Positions 1 to 8,042 of a DNA stretch of 64,000 nt are shown here, piece by piece. Position 1 is the stretch's first letter; the number at the start of each line of letters is the position of its first letter. The notes under the pieces are model-generated. The model saw nothing but the letters and a program-made list of their open reading frames with translations, was not told the origin of the DNA and searched no databases. The stretch comes from Paraliobacillus sp044383835 (GTDB taxonomy: Bacteria; Bacillota; Bacilli; Bacillales; Amphibacillaceae): assembly GCF_044383835.1 (NCBI RefSeq), contig NZ_JBISEP010000002.1, forward strand, positions 186,001 to 250,000. Direction: 5' to 3'. The translations under genes and the position numbers were made by a program.

Positions 1-1
1 T

Positions 2-256
2 GAAGATGATGAAGCAAAGAAGCGCTTTAAAGGAAAACGTGCATTATTCTTCACCCCAACAGGACAACCGCAACAAATTGATGGAAAAGAAAATCCTTTA
101 CTAGCCCCAATTCGCACACTAACCTCCGGGTGGTTGTTTAACGGGAACAGCGTTGAAGTCATTGACCATATTTTTTATGGAAAAGTTCCTTATTTAACAA
201 GAGTTGAACTCGAGTTATACTTGCAAGATGCTGAGGAACGAATAAAAGCAGTTTAG
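2..256 (+). CDS. C-terminal part of a flavodoxin-fold NAD(P)H oxidoreductase-like protein (partial)
   Basis: This reading frame is open from the window edge to a TAG at 254-256 and covers 84 residues, so the 5' part lies outside the window. What can be seen is a short beta-strand-like stretch (KRALFFTPTG, about residues 13-22), a central LTSGWLFNGNSVEVI segment and a C-terminal acidic helix. This layout resembles the end of flavodoxin-2/KefG/YrkL-type NAD(P)H:quinone oxidoreductases, where a strand plus glycine-rich loop is followed by a VVYG-like strand (here HIFYGK). The assignment rests on pattern only. A spacer of about 130 bp separates it from the next gene, so co-transcription is uncertain. 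Confidence 0.4.
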   Translation, partial: EDDEAKKRFKGKRALFFTPTGQPQQIDGKENPLLAPIRTLTSGWLFNGNSVEVIDHIFYGKVPYLTRVELELYLQDAEERIKAV

Positions 257-384
257 ACTAGCATATAGGTAAAAAGATAGCAAAAATGTGACTATTAAAA
301 AAGAATATTTTATGACATCTTTCAAGAAAGAATTGACTGTGTAGTAATTGGTTCTATAATCAATTGAGATAGGGAGGAATACAC

Positions 385-1128
385 ATGACATTTACAACTG
401 TACTATACCATGAAATCAGAAAAGAAAAAGAGTTTAATCCAGACAATTCCTCACACATTGATGTGAAACAAGCATATGATGATATATTGCCATCCGCTTT
501 GTTTGTTACGCTTGAGCAATTTGAAGAGCAAATGACTTATTTAAAGGATAACAACTTTCATACACTAACATTAAATGAAGTCAAAGATTTTTACATAAAG
601 CAAACACCTATTCCTAAAAAGTCAATACTACTTACATTTGACGACTGTTTTCAATCAGTAAAAGAATATGCTTATCCAGTATTAAAAAAACATGGATTTC
701 ATGCTGTTTCTTTTGTCGTAACAGGGTGGCTTCATGAAAACACAAAAACATTTAACCAAAAAAAATCAGTTTGTCTTTCCAAACAAGATCTAGAAGACAT
801 GGAAGATGTATTTGAATACGCCAACCACACAGATGCATTTCACCAAAGAAAAAATGAGTCTGTCAGTCTTATAATGGAAGCTACAGACGAAGCTTTTGAA
901 AAAGACTTAGCTTTATGTAACGAATATGTTCCGGTGAAAGACGTATTCGCCTATCCATTCGGACTATTCACAGATAGAAATGTATCCTTATTAAAACAAA
1001 ATGGATTTCATTTGGCATTCACTTGTGAAAATGGTAAAAACAACGAACATACAAATCCATTATTATTGAAAAGAAATGTGATACCGTACTTTTTAACGAT
1101 AGAACAATTTAAAGACATCGTAGACTAA
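385..1128 (+). CDS. NodB-type polysaccharide deacetylase-like protein
   Basis: This 247-residue protein has no signal peptide and so is probably cytoplasmic. It carries NodB-homology landmarks: TFDD at residues 84-87 (catalytic and metal-binding aspartates), a His pair at 148 and 153 (HTDAFH, one residue longer than the usual HTxxH) and FAYPFG at 188-193. These fit a metal-dependent carbohydrate or amide deacetylase. A GGGAGG ribosome binding site precedes the ATG. The gene ends 15 bp before an NMT1/THI5-type binding lipoprotein, so the two are almost certainly one operon. Its substrate may therefore be the imported ligand rather than a cell-wall polymer; that last point is inference. Confidence 0.75.
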   Translation: MTFTTVLYHEIRKEKEFNPDNSSHIDVKQAYDDILPSALFVTLEQFEEQMTYLKDNNFHTLTLNEVKDFYIKQTPIPKKSILLTFDDCFQSVKEYAYPVLKKHGFHAVSFVVTGWLHENTKTFNQKKSVCLSKQDLEDMEDVFEYANHTDAFHQRKNESVSLIMEATDEAFEKDLALCNEYVPVKDVFAYPFGLFTDRNVSLLKQNGFHLAFTCENGKNNEHTNPLLLKRNVIPYFLTIEQFKDIVD

Positions 1129-1143
1129 GAAGGAGAAATACAA

Positions 1144-2118
1144 TTGAAACTAAAAATATTAAACTACCTATTCCTTGCATGCAGTATTTTTCTACTAGCA
1201 GCTTGTTCAAACAATGACACAGCTATTGATCAAACGACAGAGAATGAGAAAGAAAATGGTACTACACCAAGTGGTGAAACGTTTACCATTGGTACATTAC
1301 CAGCAGAAGCAGCACTCCCCATTATTTTGGCGGAAGAAAATGGCTACTTTGAAGAGTCAGGTGTGAATGTATCGATTAAAACATTTACTTCACCAAATGA
1401 TCGAAATGTTGCGCTACAAGCAAATGAATTAGATGCTGCTATCGGTGATGTTATGACAGCAGCCGCTTTTGTTGATAGAGGAATCAAACTTAAAATAACA
1501 TCAGACATTAATGAAGATTTTAAGATTTTATCTTCACCTAGTTCTGGCATTACAGATGTAAAAGGGTTAAATGGGAAAGATGTCTCTCTCGTTCCTAATT
1601 TTATTCTTGAATACATAATGGATGAAATTGCTGAGGCAAATGAGTTTAACTACAACATTGTTGAAATCCCTTCTTTTTCAGGTCGAGCAGAGGCTCTTCT
1701 ATCTAATCAAATTGACGGTGTTGTATTTACTGAACCTCAAGCTGGGATGTTAGTGCAACAAGGCGCACATTTATTAGCAAGCTCAAACGAAGCTAATATA
1801 AAAGGCGGGACTATTTTCTTTACAGAAGAAATGATACAAAACTATCCAGAAGATATAAAAGCTTTTTACACTGCTTATAACAAAGCAATTGATTATATGA
1901 ATGAAACCGACGCAAATAACTATGCTGATATTTTATCTACTTATCAATTCCCAGCGGCAATGAGTGACTATATTAATAATAAAGCAACGTCTTATACACA
2001 TGGAGCTATTATTGATCAAGATCAATTTGATCGAATCATTACATGGACGAAGGAAACAGAACAAATCAAGCAAGCCTATCATTATGATGAGCTAACTGAT
2101 TTTTCATTTGTTAAGTAA
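1144..2118 (+). CDS. ABC transporter substrate-binding lipoprotein, NMT1/THI5 (nitrate/sulfonate/taurine/thiamin-precursor) type
   Basis: This 324-residue lipoprotein starts at TTG behind AAGGAG. A hydrophobic signal ends in the lipobox LAAC (Cys at about 21), followed by an acidic and Asn-rich linker. The mature domain has the family pattern of a GTLPAEAALPIILAEENGYF opening, an LDAAIGDVMTAAAF segment and a FTEPQAG segment, as in SsuA, TauA and ThiY-like proteins. It should capture a small solute and hand it to a permease/ATPase pair. No permease follows on this strand; the likely partners lie convergently at 4902-6402. Substrate class cannot be assigned. Confidence 0.82.
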   Translation: MKLKILNYLFLACSIFLLAACSNNDTAIDQTTENEKENGTTPSGETFTIGTLPAEAALPIILAEENGYFEESGVNVSIKTFTSPNDRNVALQANELDAAIGDVMTAAAFVDRGIKLKITSDINEDFKILSSPSSGITDVKGLNGKDVSLVPNFILEYIMDEIAEANEFNYNIVEIPSFSGRAEALLSNQIDGVVFTEPQAGMLVQQGAHLLASSNEANIKGGTIFFTEEMIQNYPEDIKAFYTAYNKAIDYMNETDANNYADILSTYQFPAAMSDYINNKATSYTHGAIIDQDQFDRIITWTKETEQIKQAYHYDELTDFSFVK

Positions 2119-2133
2119 AGTTAATTGTTATTA

Positions 2134-2170
2134 AAAAACCTTTTTGATAAAAAGTATCAAAAAGGTTTTT
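2134..2170 (+). terminator. Rho-independent terminator after the binding-protein gene
   Basis: An inverted repeat AAAAACCTTTTTGA / TCAAAAAGGTTTTT with a 9-nt loop lies 15 bp after the stop codon at 2118 and ends in a T run. It closes the deacetylase/lipoprotein operon. Confidence 0.85.
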
Positions 2171-2175
2171 CATTC

Positions 2176-2370
2176 TAAGGAATTACCTTGGCTTCCAATC
2201 GATCAATTAACTTAAACATTACAATATCTAAAAAGCTTAAAACAAGGATTCCACTAAATATCTCATTACAATCCATTTTTGTCGATGTACCCAACATATA
2301 GTAACCGCCCGCCATATGTTGTTGCTTAATTTACCACAAAAAATAAAATTACAAGTGGAGTATCGTATGC
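2176..2370 (-). pseudogene. Decayed copy of the 3' end of the ABC permease gene at 4902-5648
   Basis: About 190 bp match 4911-5105 by eye at roughly 80% identity in the same orientation, for example CCTAAAAAGCTTAAA against TCTAAAAAGCTTAAA. The minus strand reads a recognisable permease C-terminus (MDCNEIFSGILVLSFLDI against MDYTEMFSGILALSFLGI). It is broken by an in-frame TAA where the intact gene has TAC, and by a one-base insertion near 2311-2314. There is no start region. It lies convergent to the lipoprotein gene, which suggests the permease gene once ended here. Confidence 0.85.
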
Positions 2371-2533
2371 TATTCATTTAACAAACAATTGAGCAAAGCA
2401 AGAACTACCCTTTATATCACCATTTTTTATAATAGCTAGATAATGTTTCATTGAATACTCTCACAAGTGGGTTTAGTTATATTTTGTTTGACAAAGACAA
2501 AGCAACAAAACTTTTAGGCAACACTACTAATTT

Positions 2534-2830
2534 TTATTTGTTCCAATCATTTAAAAAGTATTTTAATACACGCCAAGAAAAAAAGGCAATAGCTAACAAA
2601 AGTAGGCCAAAAATAATTCCAACTGGCAAACCAAGATATTGAGGAACAGATAAATCAGGAAAAATCTCCATTCTAATCTCTGCACCGAATGTATACAATA
2701 ACCCTCCGACAATAACAATGACGGTACATAGAAATAACCCAATCGATAAAACACCAAGTACAGGTATTGCGAAAATACTAATTAATCGCTTGAACAAAGA
2801 TGTACCTGTATAAATAACAGCCACCTCCAT
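2534..2830 (-). CDS. Small two-helix membrane protein paired with a bactofilin
   Basis: A protein of about 98 residues with two hydrophobic helices (about residues 18-45 and 66-90), separated by a short, probably extracellular loop, and with a Lys/Arg/Asn-rich tail. It starts 4 bp after the bactofilin stop codon, so they form one operon. The start is uncertain. ATG at 2830 is used here, but the only Shine-Dalgarno-like run (GGAGGTGG) lies inside codons 2-4. A downstream TTG (Leu12) or an ATT (Ile6) could instead be the true start. The family is not recognised. Pairing with a bactofilin suggests a membrane anchor or partner, which is inference. Confidence 0.6.
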   Translation of the reverse strand: MEVAVIYTGTSLFKRLISIFAIPVLGVLSIGLFLCTVIVIVGGLLYTFGAEIRMEIFPDLSVPQYLGLPVGIIFGLLLLAIAFFSWRVLKYFLNDWNK

Positions 2831-2834
2831 AATC

Positions 2835-3497
2835 TTAAACTTTATTACTTTTATTGACAACCGCACTTGGATGAACATCTAAAGCTTCTTTATAGAATAC
2901 TTCATCCACTTTGCAATTACTTCCGATTTTCACTACTTCACCAAATACTTGACTAGCTTGCGTATGTTCAAGATCTACATTTTTTCCATGAATGGACCCT
3001 ATAACCATCTTTTTTCTAATAAGAGATTTAACATTCAATAGAGTTAATTTTGCTAGTTTAATCGTTACCTCGTCTGTTACTTTGATTTCACTCACTTCTG
3101 ATGGAGCAGAAACTTCTATTGACGCCCGTTCGCAAATAAGCCCCCCTTTTAGTTTTAAATGACCCATTGATTGAAAAGTTTTACACGAGATAGAATCGGT
3201 GGTTTCTAAGCTACCAGAAGACTCAATATTATTTGCTTCAATCAAGTTGAAAGAGCCCTGACCGATATTTACTAATTGATTACATGTTAATTTGCCATTA
3301 ACAGAACAGGAACCCTTATTGACAAATCGGTCTGCCTGCACTGCCCTTTTCACCTTACATCGACCCAATATATGAAAGCTTTCTGCCTGAACATCTTGAT
3401 GGAAGGTCGCAACACCATTTATAGATATTTCAGTTAACTCTTGTGCTTCCTTAAAATGCTTATTCCCAATTACTTTAAGTTTTTCACTGTTAAACAT
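2835..3497 (-). CDS. Bactofilin-like polymer-forming protein
   Basis: A 220-residue protein rich in short, repetitive beta-type units such as GRCKVKRAVQ and GSCSVNGKLTCNQL, with alternating hydrophobic residues. This is the pattern of bactofilin right-handed beta-helix proteins (B. subtilis YhbE/YhbF class, polymer-forming cytoskeletal proteins). The start is the second of two ATGs, 6 nt after AGGAGG; the upstream in-frame ATG has no ribosome binding site. It is followed by a small membrane protein. It probably assembles filaments at the membrane; the cellular role here is unknown. Confidence 0.72.
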   Translation of the reverse strand: MFNSEKLKVIGNKHFKEAQELTEISINGVATFHQDVQAESFHILGRCKVKRAVQADRFVNKGSCSVNGKLTCNQLVNIGQGSFNLIEANNIESSGSLETTDSISCKTFQSMGHLKLKGGLICERASIEVSAPSEVSEIKVTDEVTIKLAKLTLLNVKSLIRKKMVIGSIHGKNVDLEHTQASQVFGEVVKIGSNCKVDEVFYKEALDVHPSAVVNKSNKV

Positions 3498-3656
3498 CAT
3501 CCACCTCCTAGTTTTTATTCCTGAAAACATTCCCATTCAGAAGTTTTAACAAAATGATCACAACACTGTCACTTCCCACTCATGAACCTTTGATTCGTTA
3601 GAAAGATGACAAAGCAGAATAGTTAAGTGTCCTAAGTTTATTTTTAACTAACCAAC

Positions 3657-3670
3657 ATACTATATAGTAT
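3657..3670. promoter_or_regulatory. 14-bp perfect palindrome, candidate operator
   Basis: ATACTATATAGTAT is a perfect dyad in the roughly 440-bp intergenic region between the bactofilin pair and the divergent TetR gene. It is a plausible binding site for a dimeric repressor such as the TetR protein. No experimental motif is known to me for this exact sequence. Confidence 0.35.
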
Positions 3671-3887
3671 ACACATTATTAAAGGTATGTCAAATTGCAT
3701 GTATTATTAAGCTACTTTTAAAATAGCTATTTCACATCGTGTGTTACTCTCTTCAACAAATTCCCCAAAGGTTGATATACTATAATTTTAAAAGTACTTG
3801 ATGATAAGTTATAGTTTCCATACTCATATATGTAATATGGGCAACACCACTAAGAAACAGGAATAACTACTAGGTATTTACATCCTA

Positions 3888-3915
3888 TTGAGTCTAGTAT
3901 ATATTGTGTTATACT
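3888..3915 (+). promoter_or_regulatory. SigA-type promoter of the TetR gene
   Basis: TTGAGT at 3888-3893 and TATACT at 3910-3915 are separated by 16 bp. AAAGGAGG follows directly, with the ATG at 3939, giving a short leader. Confidence 0.6.
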
Positions 3916-3938
3916 TGTCAAAAGGAGGATAGAGTAAA

Positions 3939-4556
3939 ATGATTAGAAAACGATTAACCAATGAGGAACGGAAACAAGAAACACGAAAAATGCTCCTAGA
4001 TTCAGCTACCATAACCTTTTCCAAACTAGGATTTCACGGGGCTTCTGTTGATAAAATTGCCGAATTTGCTGGATTTACAAAGGGGGCTGTCTATACACAC
4101 TTTAAATCAAAAGAAGAACTATTCCTTGCTTTATTAGAGCAACAAATGCATGCACGTCTCAATACCATTCAACACATAATTAATGAGGAAAAATCCATTG
4201 ACCATTTCATCAAAAAAATGCGGCATTTTTTTGATTTAGATAAACAAAATAACCAAGCTTGGAGTATACTAAACATGGAATTTCTCTTGTATGCAATGAG
4301 AAATGAATCTGTAAGAAAAAAGTGGACAGATATGATCTTAGAATCTGTAGAGCATGTCTCAACAGTAATTAATAATATGAATCCAAAGGATGGGAAACAA
4401 TCTGATCTATCCGCAGAAGAATTAGCTTGGACCATTTTATCGTTAGAAAATGGAATGGCCATTTTTCACTTTATTTCTGGAGACAATGTTCCAATTAACT
4501 TATATGGAAAAGCATTACAAAACATTCTACAAACAGAAAAGGACTTCAATTCTTAA
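3939..4556 (+). CDS. TetR/AcrR-family transcriptional regulator
   Basis: A 205-residue protein with an N-terminal TetR helix-turn-helix at about residues 15-60 (FSKLGFHGASVDKIAEFAG then TKGAVYTHFKSKEELF). The remaining about 140 residues are an alpha-helical ligand-binding domain. It starts 8 nt after AAAGGAGG and has its own promoter. It is transcribed away from the bactofilin/membrane pair, the usual geometry for a local repressor, so that pair is the most likely target. The ligand is unknown. It lies within the segment bracketed by the two copies of the permease 3' end. Confidence 0.88.
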   Translation: MIRKRLTNEERKQETRKMLLDSATITFSKLGFHGASVDKIAEFAGFTKGAVYTHFKSKEELFLALLEQQMHARLNTIQHIINEEKSIDHFIKKMRHFFDLDKQNNQAWSILNMEFLLYAMRNESVRKKWTDMILESVEHVSTVINNMNPKDGKQSDLSAEELAWTILSLENGMAIFHFISGDNVPINLYGKALQNILQTEKDFNS

Positions 4557-4901
4557 TAGCATAGATGTGATTAGGTGTTCATCCATTAACTTTCTTTCAA
4601 ATAATTTACATACAGAGGGGGGCTGATGAGAGATAATAATTGATATAAACGCTCCTCTCCTATCATATATTTTCTAGAAAAAAGAAAGCTCAGGTAACAA
4701 AAGAGACATTTATCGTGAGACTGTTATAGGAAAATAGCGATTACATACATATCATAAAGTTTAAACGGTGCGCTCTGCTCAGCGTGAATCCTTGTAAAAT
4801 CGCAATAAACCTAAAAAGCTTATCCATATTAATTCACCATATTTATAATGCTAGTATAGTTTCACAGAGCCATATTAGTTAAGCCTAGATATCACGCAAT
4901 G
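4557..4901. other. Gene-free interval, nothing recognisable
   Basis: About 345 bp between the convergent TetR and permease genes. No open frame, clear terminator or repeat stands out. A short string near 4800-4820 (GCAATAAACCTAAAAAGCTTA) resembles the permease 3' end and could be a further scrap of it, but it is too short to claim. Confidence 0.4.
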
Positions 4902-5648
4902 TTAAACGTTATAAGGAGTGACCTTAGCTTCCAATAGATCGATTAACTTAAACATTGCAATACCTAAAAAGCTTAAAGCAAGAATACCACTAAACATCTC
5001 AGTGTAATCCATTTTTGTCCATGCACTTAAAATATGGTAACCAACCCCATATGTTGTTGCGTAATTTTCCGCAAAAAATAAAGTTGCAAGTGAAATACCG
5101 ACACTAACACGTAATCCGGAGAATATGTGTGGTAAAACTGCTGGAATAATTAAATAGCGATATGTATGTAATTTGAAAGAGGCGAAACTATCCATGACAG
5201 TAAAATATGAAGATGGAATTTGCCTTACTCCATCCCTCACTGACAAAATAATCTGAAATACTATAATAAAAATAATTAAGATGATTTTCGATTTATTCCC
5301 TAAACCATATAAAAGCATTAATACAGGTAAAAATGCTACCTTAGGAATAGGATAAATATAATAAAGAAAAGGGGAAAAAAATTGATTAAATAGTCGATTG
5401 ACTCCGGCTAATATACCGATTGGCACTCCTATTATTAGAGCAATGCCAATAGCTACGACCACTCTAGTCATGCTAGCCAATACATGTAACAGTATTGATC
5501 CTTTTATTGTATATAGATAAATCAATGTTTCCATTGGTGCTGGGATTGTATGTGTATCAATTAGAAAGTAAACCATTTGCCAAGCTAAAAGCGTGGTTAA
5601 AAATCCAATAAAAAATTGATTACTACCTATCCACCGCAAATACTTCAT
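4902..5648 (-). CDS. ABC transporter permease, SsuC/TauC/ThiX type
   Basis: A 248-residue integral membrane protein with about six hydrophobic helices and a binding-protein-dependent transport loop (VMDSFASFKLHTYRYLIIPA and PHIFSGLRVSVGISLA, about residues 140-185) that docks the ATPase. Its length fits SsuC/TauC-type permeases. The ATG lies inside the end of the ATPase gene (26-bp overlap) behind GGAG, so the two are translationally coupled. The matching binding protein is probably the lipoprotein at 1144-2118. A diverged, broken copy of its last 190 bp sits at 2176-2370. Confidence 0.85.
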   Translation of the reverse strand: MKYLRWIGSNQFFIGFLTTLLAWQMVYFLIDTHTIPAPMETLIYLYTIKGSILLHVLASMTRVVVAIGIALIIGVPIGILAGVNRLFNQFFSPFLYYIYPIPKVAFLPVLMLLYGLGNKSKIILIIFIIVFQIILSVRDGVRQIPSSYFTVMDSFASFKLHTYRYLIIPAVLPHIFSGLRVSVGISLATLFFAENYATTYGVGYHILSAWTKMDYTEMFSGILALSFLGIAMFKLIDLLEAKVTPYNV

Positions 5649-6402
5649 CTGTCTCCATCTCCATGTTTATAAGTTTCCTTACATCAATACATGCTTGATA
5701 AAAGGCTAAGGTTTCTCTACTGTTTTCTTTTCCAAATAGAGGATTGGGAATCCGAGTTATTTTTCCGTCCTCTCGCATAATTAGGATAACTTCTCCTAAA
5801 TAAACTGCTTCTTCAATATCATGTGTCACAAACAGCATCGTTGTTTGTTGTTTGTGATGTTGCGCTAGAATAAGTGCTTGAATCGATTCTTTTGTCATCG
5901 CATCAATTGCGGATGTCGGTTCATCCATTAAAAGAAAATCTGGTTCTGTGATAAGCGTTCTTGCTAAAGCTACTCGTTGTTTTTGGCCACCACTTAATTC
6001 ATGTGGGTATTTTTTCGCACAATGCTCTATTTTTAACTCTTTTAACCATTTAAAAACACGTACCTTTAAATCTTCTTTTTGTATACCTGTCTGGATTTGC
6101 AGCGGCATTTTGATCGATTCAAAAGTCGTTTGCCATGGAAATAAACCTAGATCTTGAAATAAAAATCCGGTTTTCACTCTCGGCTTCATTAATCTTTCGT
6201 CATTAATATAAATCGTTCCACTTTCTGGTGAAACAAGACCAGCAAGTAATCGTAACAAGGTAGATTTTCCAATACCAGATTGACCGATCAGCGCATAAGA
6301 AACACCTTTTTGAAGCACCAAATTCAGCTGATTAATGACTACTTGTTCCCCAAAGTTGTAAGAAACATCTACCATTCGAATACATGCCTCATTATTTTTC
6401 AT
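5623..6402 (-). CDS. ABC transporter ATP-binding protein, SsuB/TauB type
   Basis: A 259-residue nucleotide-binding subunit. Walker A GQSGIGKST is at about 40-48, the signature LSGGQ at 136-140 and Walker B LLMDEP at 157-162, with a switch His in FVTHD. Similarity of layout to SsuB/TauB and its coupled SsuC-type permease point to uptake of a small organic solute. I chose the ATG at 6402, preceded by AGGAAGGG, over an upstream in-frame ATG that has no ribosome binding site. It is first in a two-gene operon with the permease. Confidence 0.87.
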   Translation of the reverse strand: MKNNEACIRMVDVSYNFGEQVVINQLNLVLQKGVSYALIGQSGIGKSTLLRLLAGLVSPESGTIYINDERLMKPRVKTGFLFQDLGLFPWQTTFESIKMPLQIQTGIQKEDLKVRVFKWLKELKIEHCAKKYPHELSGGQKQRVALARTLITEPDFLLMDEPTSAIDAMTKESIQALILAQHHKQQTTMLFVTHDIEEAVYLGEVILIMREDGKITRIPNPLFGKENSRETLAFYQACIDVRKLINMEMETDEVFAVDR

Positions 6403-6682
6403 AACGCAATCGCCCTTCCTAAATAATACTATCATACCACAATAGCAACTTTCTTCCCTTTAATTAATACAGCATCTTTTCCATCTAAAAACAATGTTTG
6501 TTGTTTAGTAATTTATGGTAGACGATTCATCAACGGACATTAGCAACTGAACTATGGAACAAGAGGCTAAATGCTGAACCCTTGCTTTTTTCATCTATCA
6601 ATAGAACATCTTTTCTTTTATCCATATGTTATTAAATTCATCTAACCATACCATATTAAATGATCACTTTAGAAACAAACAG

Positions 6683-6705
6683 GTGAAAAAACTTGATTTT
6701 TTCAC
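6683..6705. promoter_or_regulatory. Perfect 9-bp inverted repeat over the -35 region of the ydaJ operon
   Basis: GTGAAAAAA, a 5-bp spacer, then TTTTTTCAC. The repeat covers the -35 hexamer at 6693-6698, the position expected for a repressor operator. Confidence 0.45.
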
Positions 6706-6721
6706 AAAATAATCATACTAT
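6693..6721 (+). promoter_or_regulatory. Putative SigA promoter of the ydaJKLMN-type operon
   Basis: TTGATT at 6693-6698, a 17-bp spacer and TACTAT at 6716-6721. It lies about 230 bp upstream of the ydaJ start, implying a leader of roughly 220 nt. Confidence 0.5.
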
Positions 6722-6802
6722 TTAATTAAGACAAATTACTCTTTTAATTTAAGTTTCAGTGTTTTTTATCTATATGGTACTAGAATCAATTTGTTATATG
6801 TG

Positions 6803-6861
6803 GGCGCCTTACAAATTGGGAGTGAGTGGCGCAACCGACCATTCCTATTGGTCGTTTTTTT
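6803..6861 (+). promoter_or_regulatory. Leader RNA with intrinsic terminator hairpin upstream of ydaJ (possible attenuator)
   Basis: GCGCC (6804-6808) can pair with GGCGC (6828-6832). It is followed at once by CGACCA/TGGTCG with a 7-nt loop and a run of seven T (6836-6861), a textbook intrinsic terminator. It sits after the putative promoter and about 90 bp before the ydaJ ATG with no gene between. Read-through control of the exopolysaccharide operon is the simplest reading. I could not match it to a known riboswitch class. Confidence 0.6.
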
Positions 6862-6948
6862 ATGTAAAAAGCGCTTTATTAAACTTTAATAGAATGGAAT
6901 TAAGCAATATCGCTATTAATAGTCCTTCATTTACTAGGAGAGTTACCA

Positions 6949-8042
6949 TGAAAAATTTTAAGTTTCATATCGCTATCGTTTTTTTTATACTACTAATCGG
7001 TATCACTATTTTCATTATAAAAAAGCCTACAGATGAATCAACACGCACCCACCTAGAAACACCATTAGAAAAATTCATATGGGAAGATATGCTCAATGCA
7101 AACAAACTATTAAAAACACACTATCAAACGAGTGATACAGATTATTCTTTATCAGAATCACTTGGTCTTTGGTTGGAATACGCCGTAAAAAGTGATAATA
7201 GAGCTCTGTTTGATTTAGGGTATCAGCAACTCACTGAATATTTCTTATCCAAACAAGGATCGATTCATTGGCGTGTCTTACTCAATGGTGAAGTAACAGA
7301 AAGCGTAAATGCATATGTAGATGACCTTAGAATTATCCAGGCGTTATTGGATGCTACAAATCAGTGGGATGAACGAACCTATCGAAAAACAGCAAAGCAT
7401 ATCTCACAAACATTGATCGAGAAAGGAACCTACAATCAATATTTTGTAGATTTTTATGATTGGAAATATGATGCGAAAAGCAGTGCACTGTCTACAGCAT
7501 ATTTGGACCTAAAAACGTTAGAAAGACTCAATCACTTAGAATGGATGGATCACGAACTTTATCAAAAAATGTATCGTATAGCAAAACAAACGGCAGTAAA
7601 AAGTAATCCATTATTTCCAACACGCTATTTAATTGATAAAAACGAGTTTGTTTATGATGACAAAGTAAATATGATTGAACAAACATACACTGCCTATCAT
7701 TTAGGCAAAATTAATATGGATACGAATGATTTCCTTTCATTCTTAGAGCAAGAATTCGATACGCATCACAAGCTATTTGGACAATATGATTCAACCACTT
7801 TAAAACCTGCAGTGACCTATGAGTCACCAGCTTTATATGGTATTGCGATTCAATATGCACTAGTTGAAAAAAACGATTCTTTTGCTCTAAAACTTTATGA
7901 CAGACTTCAATCATTTCGCGTAAAGCAAAGCCCATTCAAAGGAGCATATATGGATCAAACAACTAACAACACACACATCTTTGACAACCTTGTTCCTCTA
8001 ATTGCAGAAAGGAGCTTAAGGGAGCATGAACTTATCAGATAA
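6949..8042 (+). CDS. ydaJ: GH8-family glycosidase-like membrane-anchored protein YdaJ
   Basis: A 364-residue protein with an N-terminal membrane anchor or signal (about residues 7-25) and an extracytoplasmic glycosidase-family-8-like (alpha/alpha)6 domain. Likely catalytic positions are Glu70 in SLSESLGLW and Asp125 or Asp126 in NAYVDDLRI, as in BcsZ-type endoglucanases of cellulose operons. It is the first gene of a five-gene set matching B. subtilis ydaJKLMN. It probably trims the nascent exopolysaccharide. I chose the ATG at 6949, preceded by AGGAGAG; an upstream in-frame extension runs through the leader terminator and is not credible. It overlaps ydaK by 17 bp. Confidence 0.82.

Noticed and set aside
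1344..1616. Antisense open frame inside the binding-lipoprotein gene
   Set aside because: It is a shadow of the strongly supported plus-strand lipoprotein, with no ribosome binding site.
2451..2642. 63-codon plus-strand frame
   Set aside because: It overlaps the small membrane protein gene antisense, has no ribosome binding site and has no protein-like pattern.
4610..4660. GGGGGGCTGATGAGA considered as part of a TPP riboswitch for the thiamin-precursor-like ABC genes
   Set aside because: The second conserved TPP segment and the pairing pattern are absent, and it lies downstream of the permease gene rather than upstream of an operon start.
6803..6861. ydaJ leader considered as a c-di-GMP riboswitch
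   Set aside because: The conserved GEMM-I and GEMM-II sequence blocks are not present; only a generic stem and terminator can be supported.
6759..6948. In-frame N-terminal extension of ydaJ giving a 427-residue protein
   Set aside because: It runs through an intrinsic terminator and has no ribosome binding site; the ATG at 6949 has AGGAGAG and begins a typical membrane anchor.
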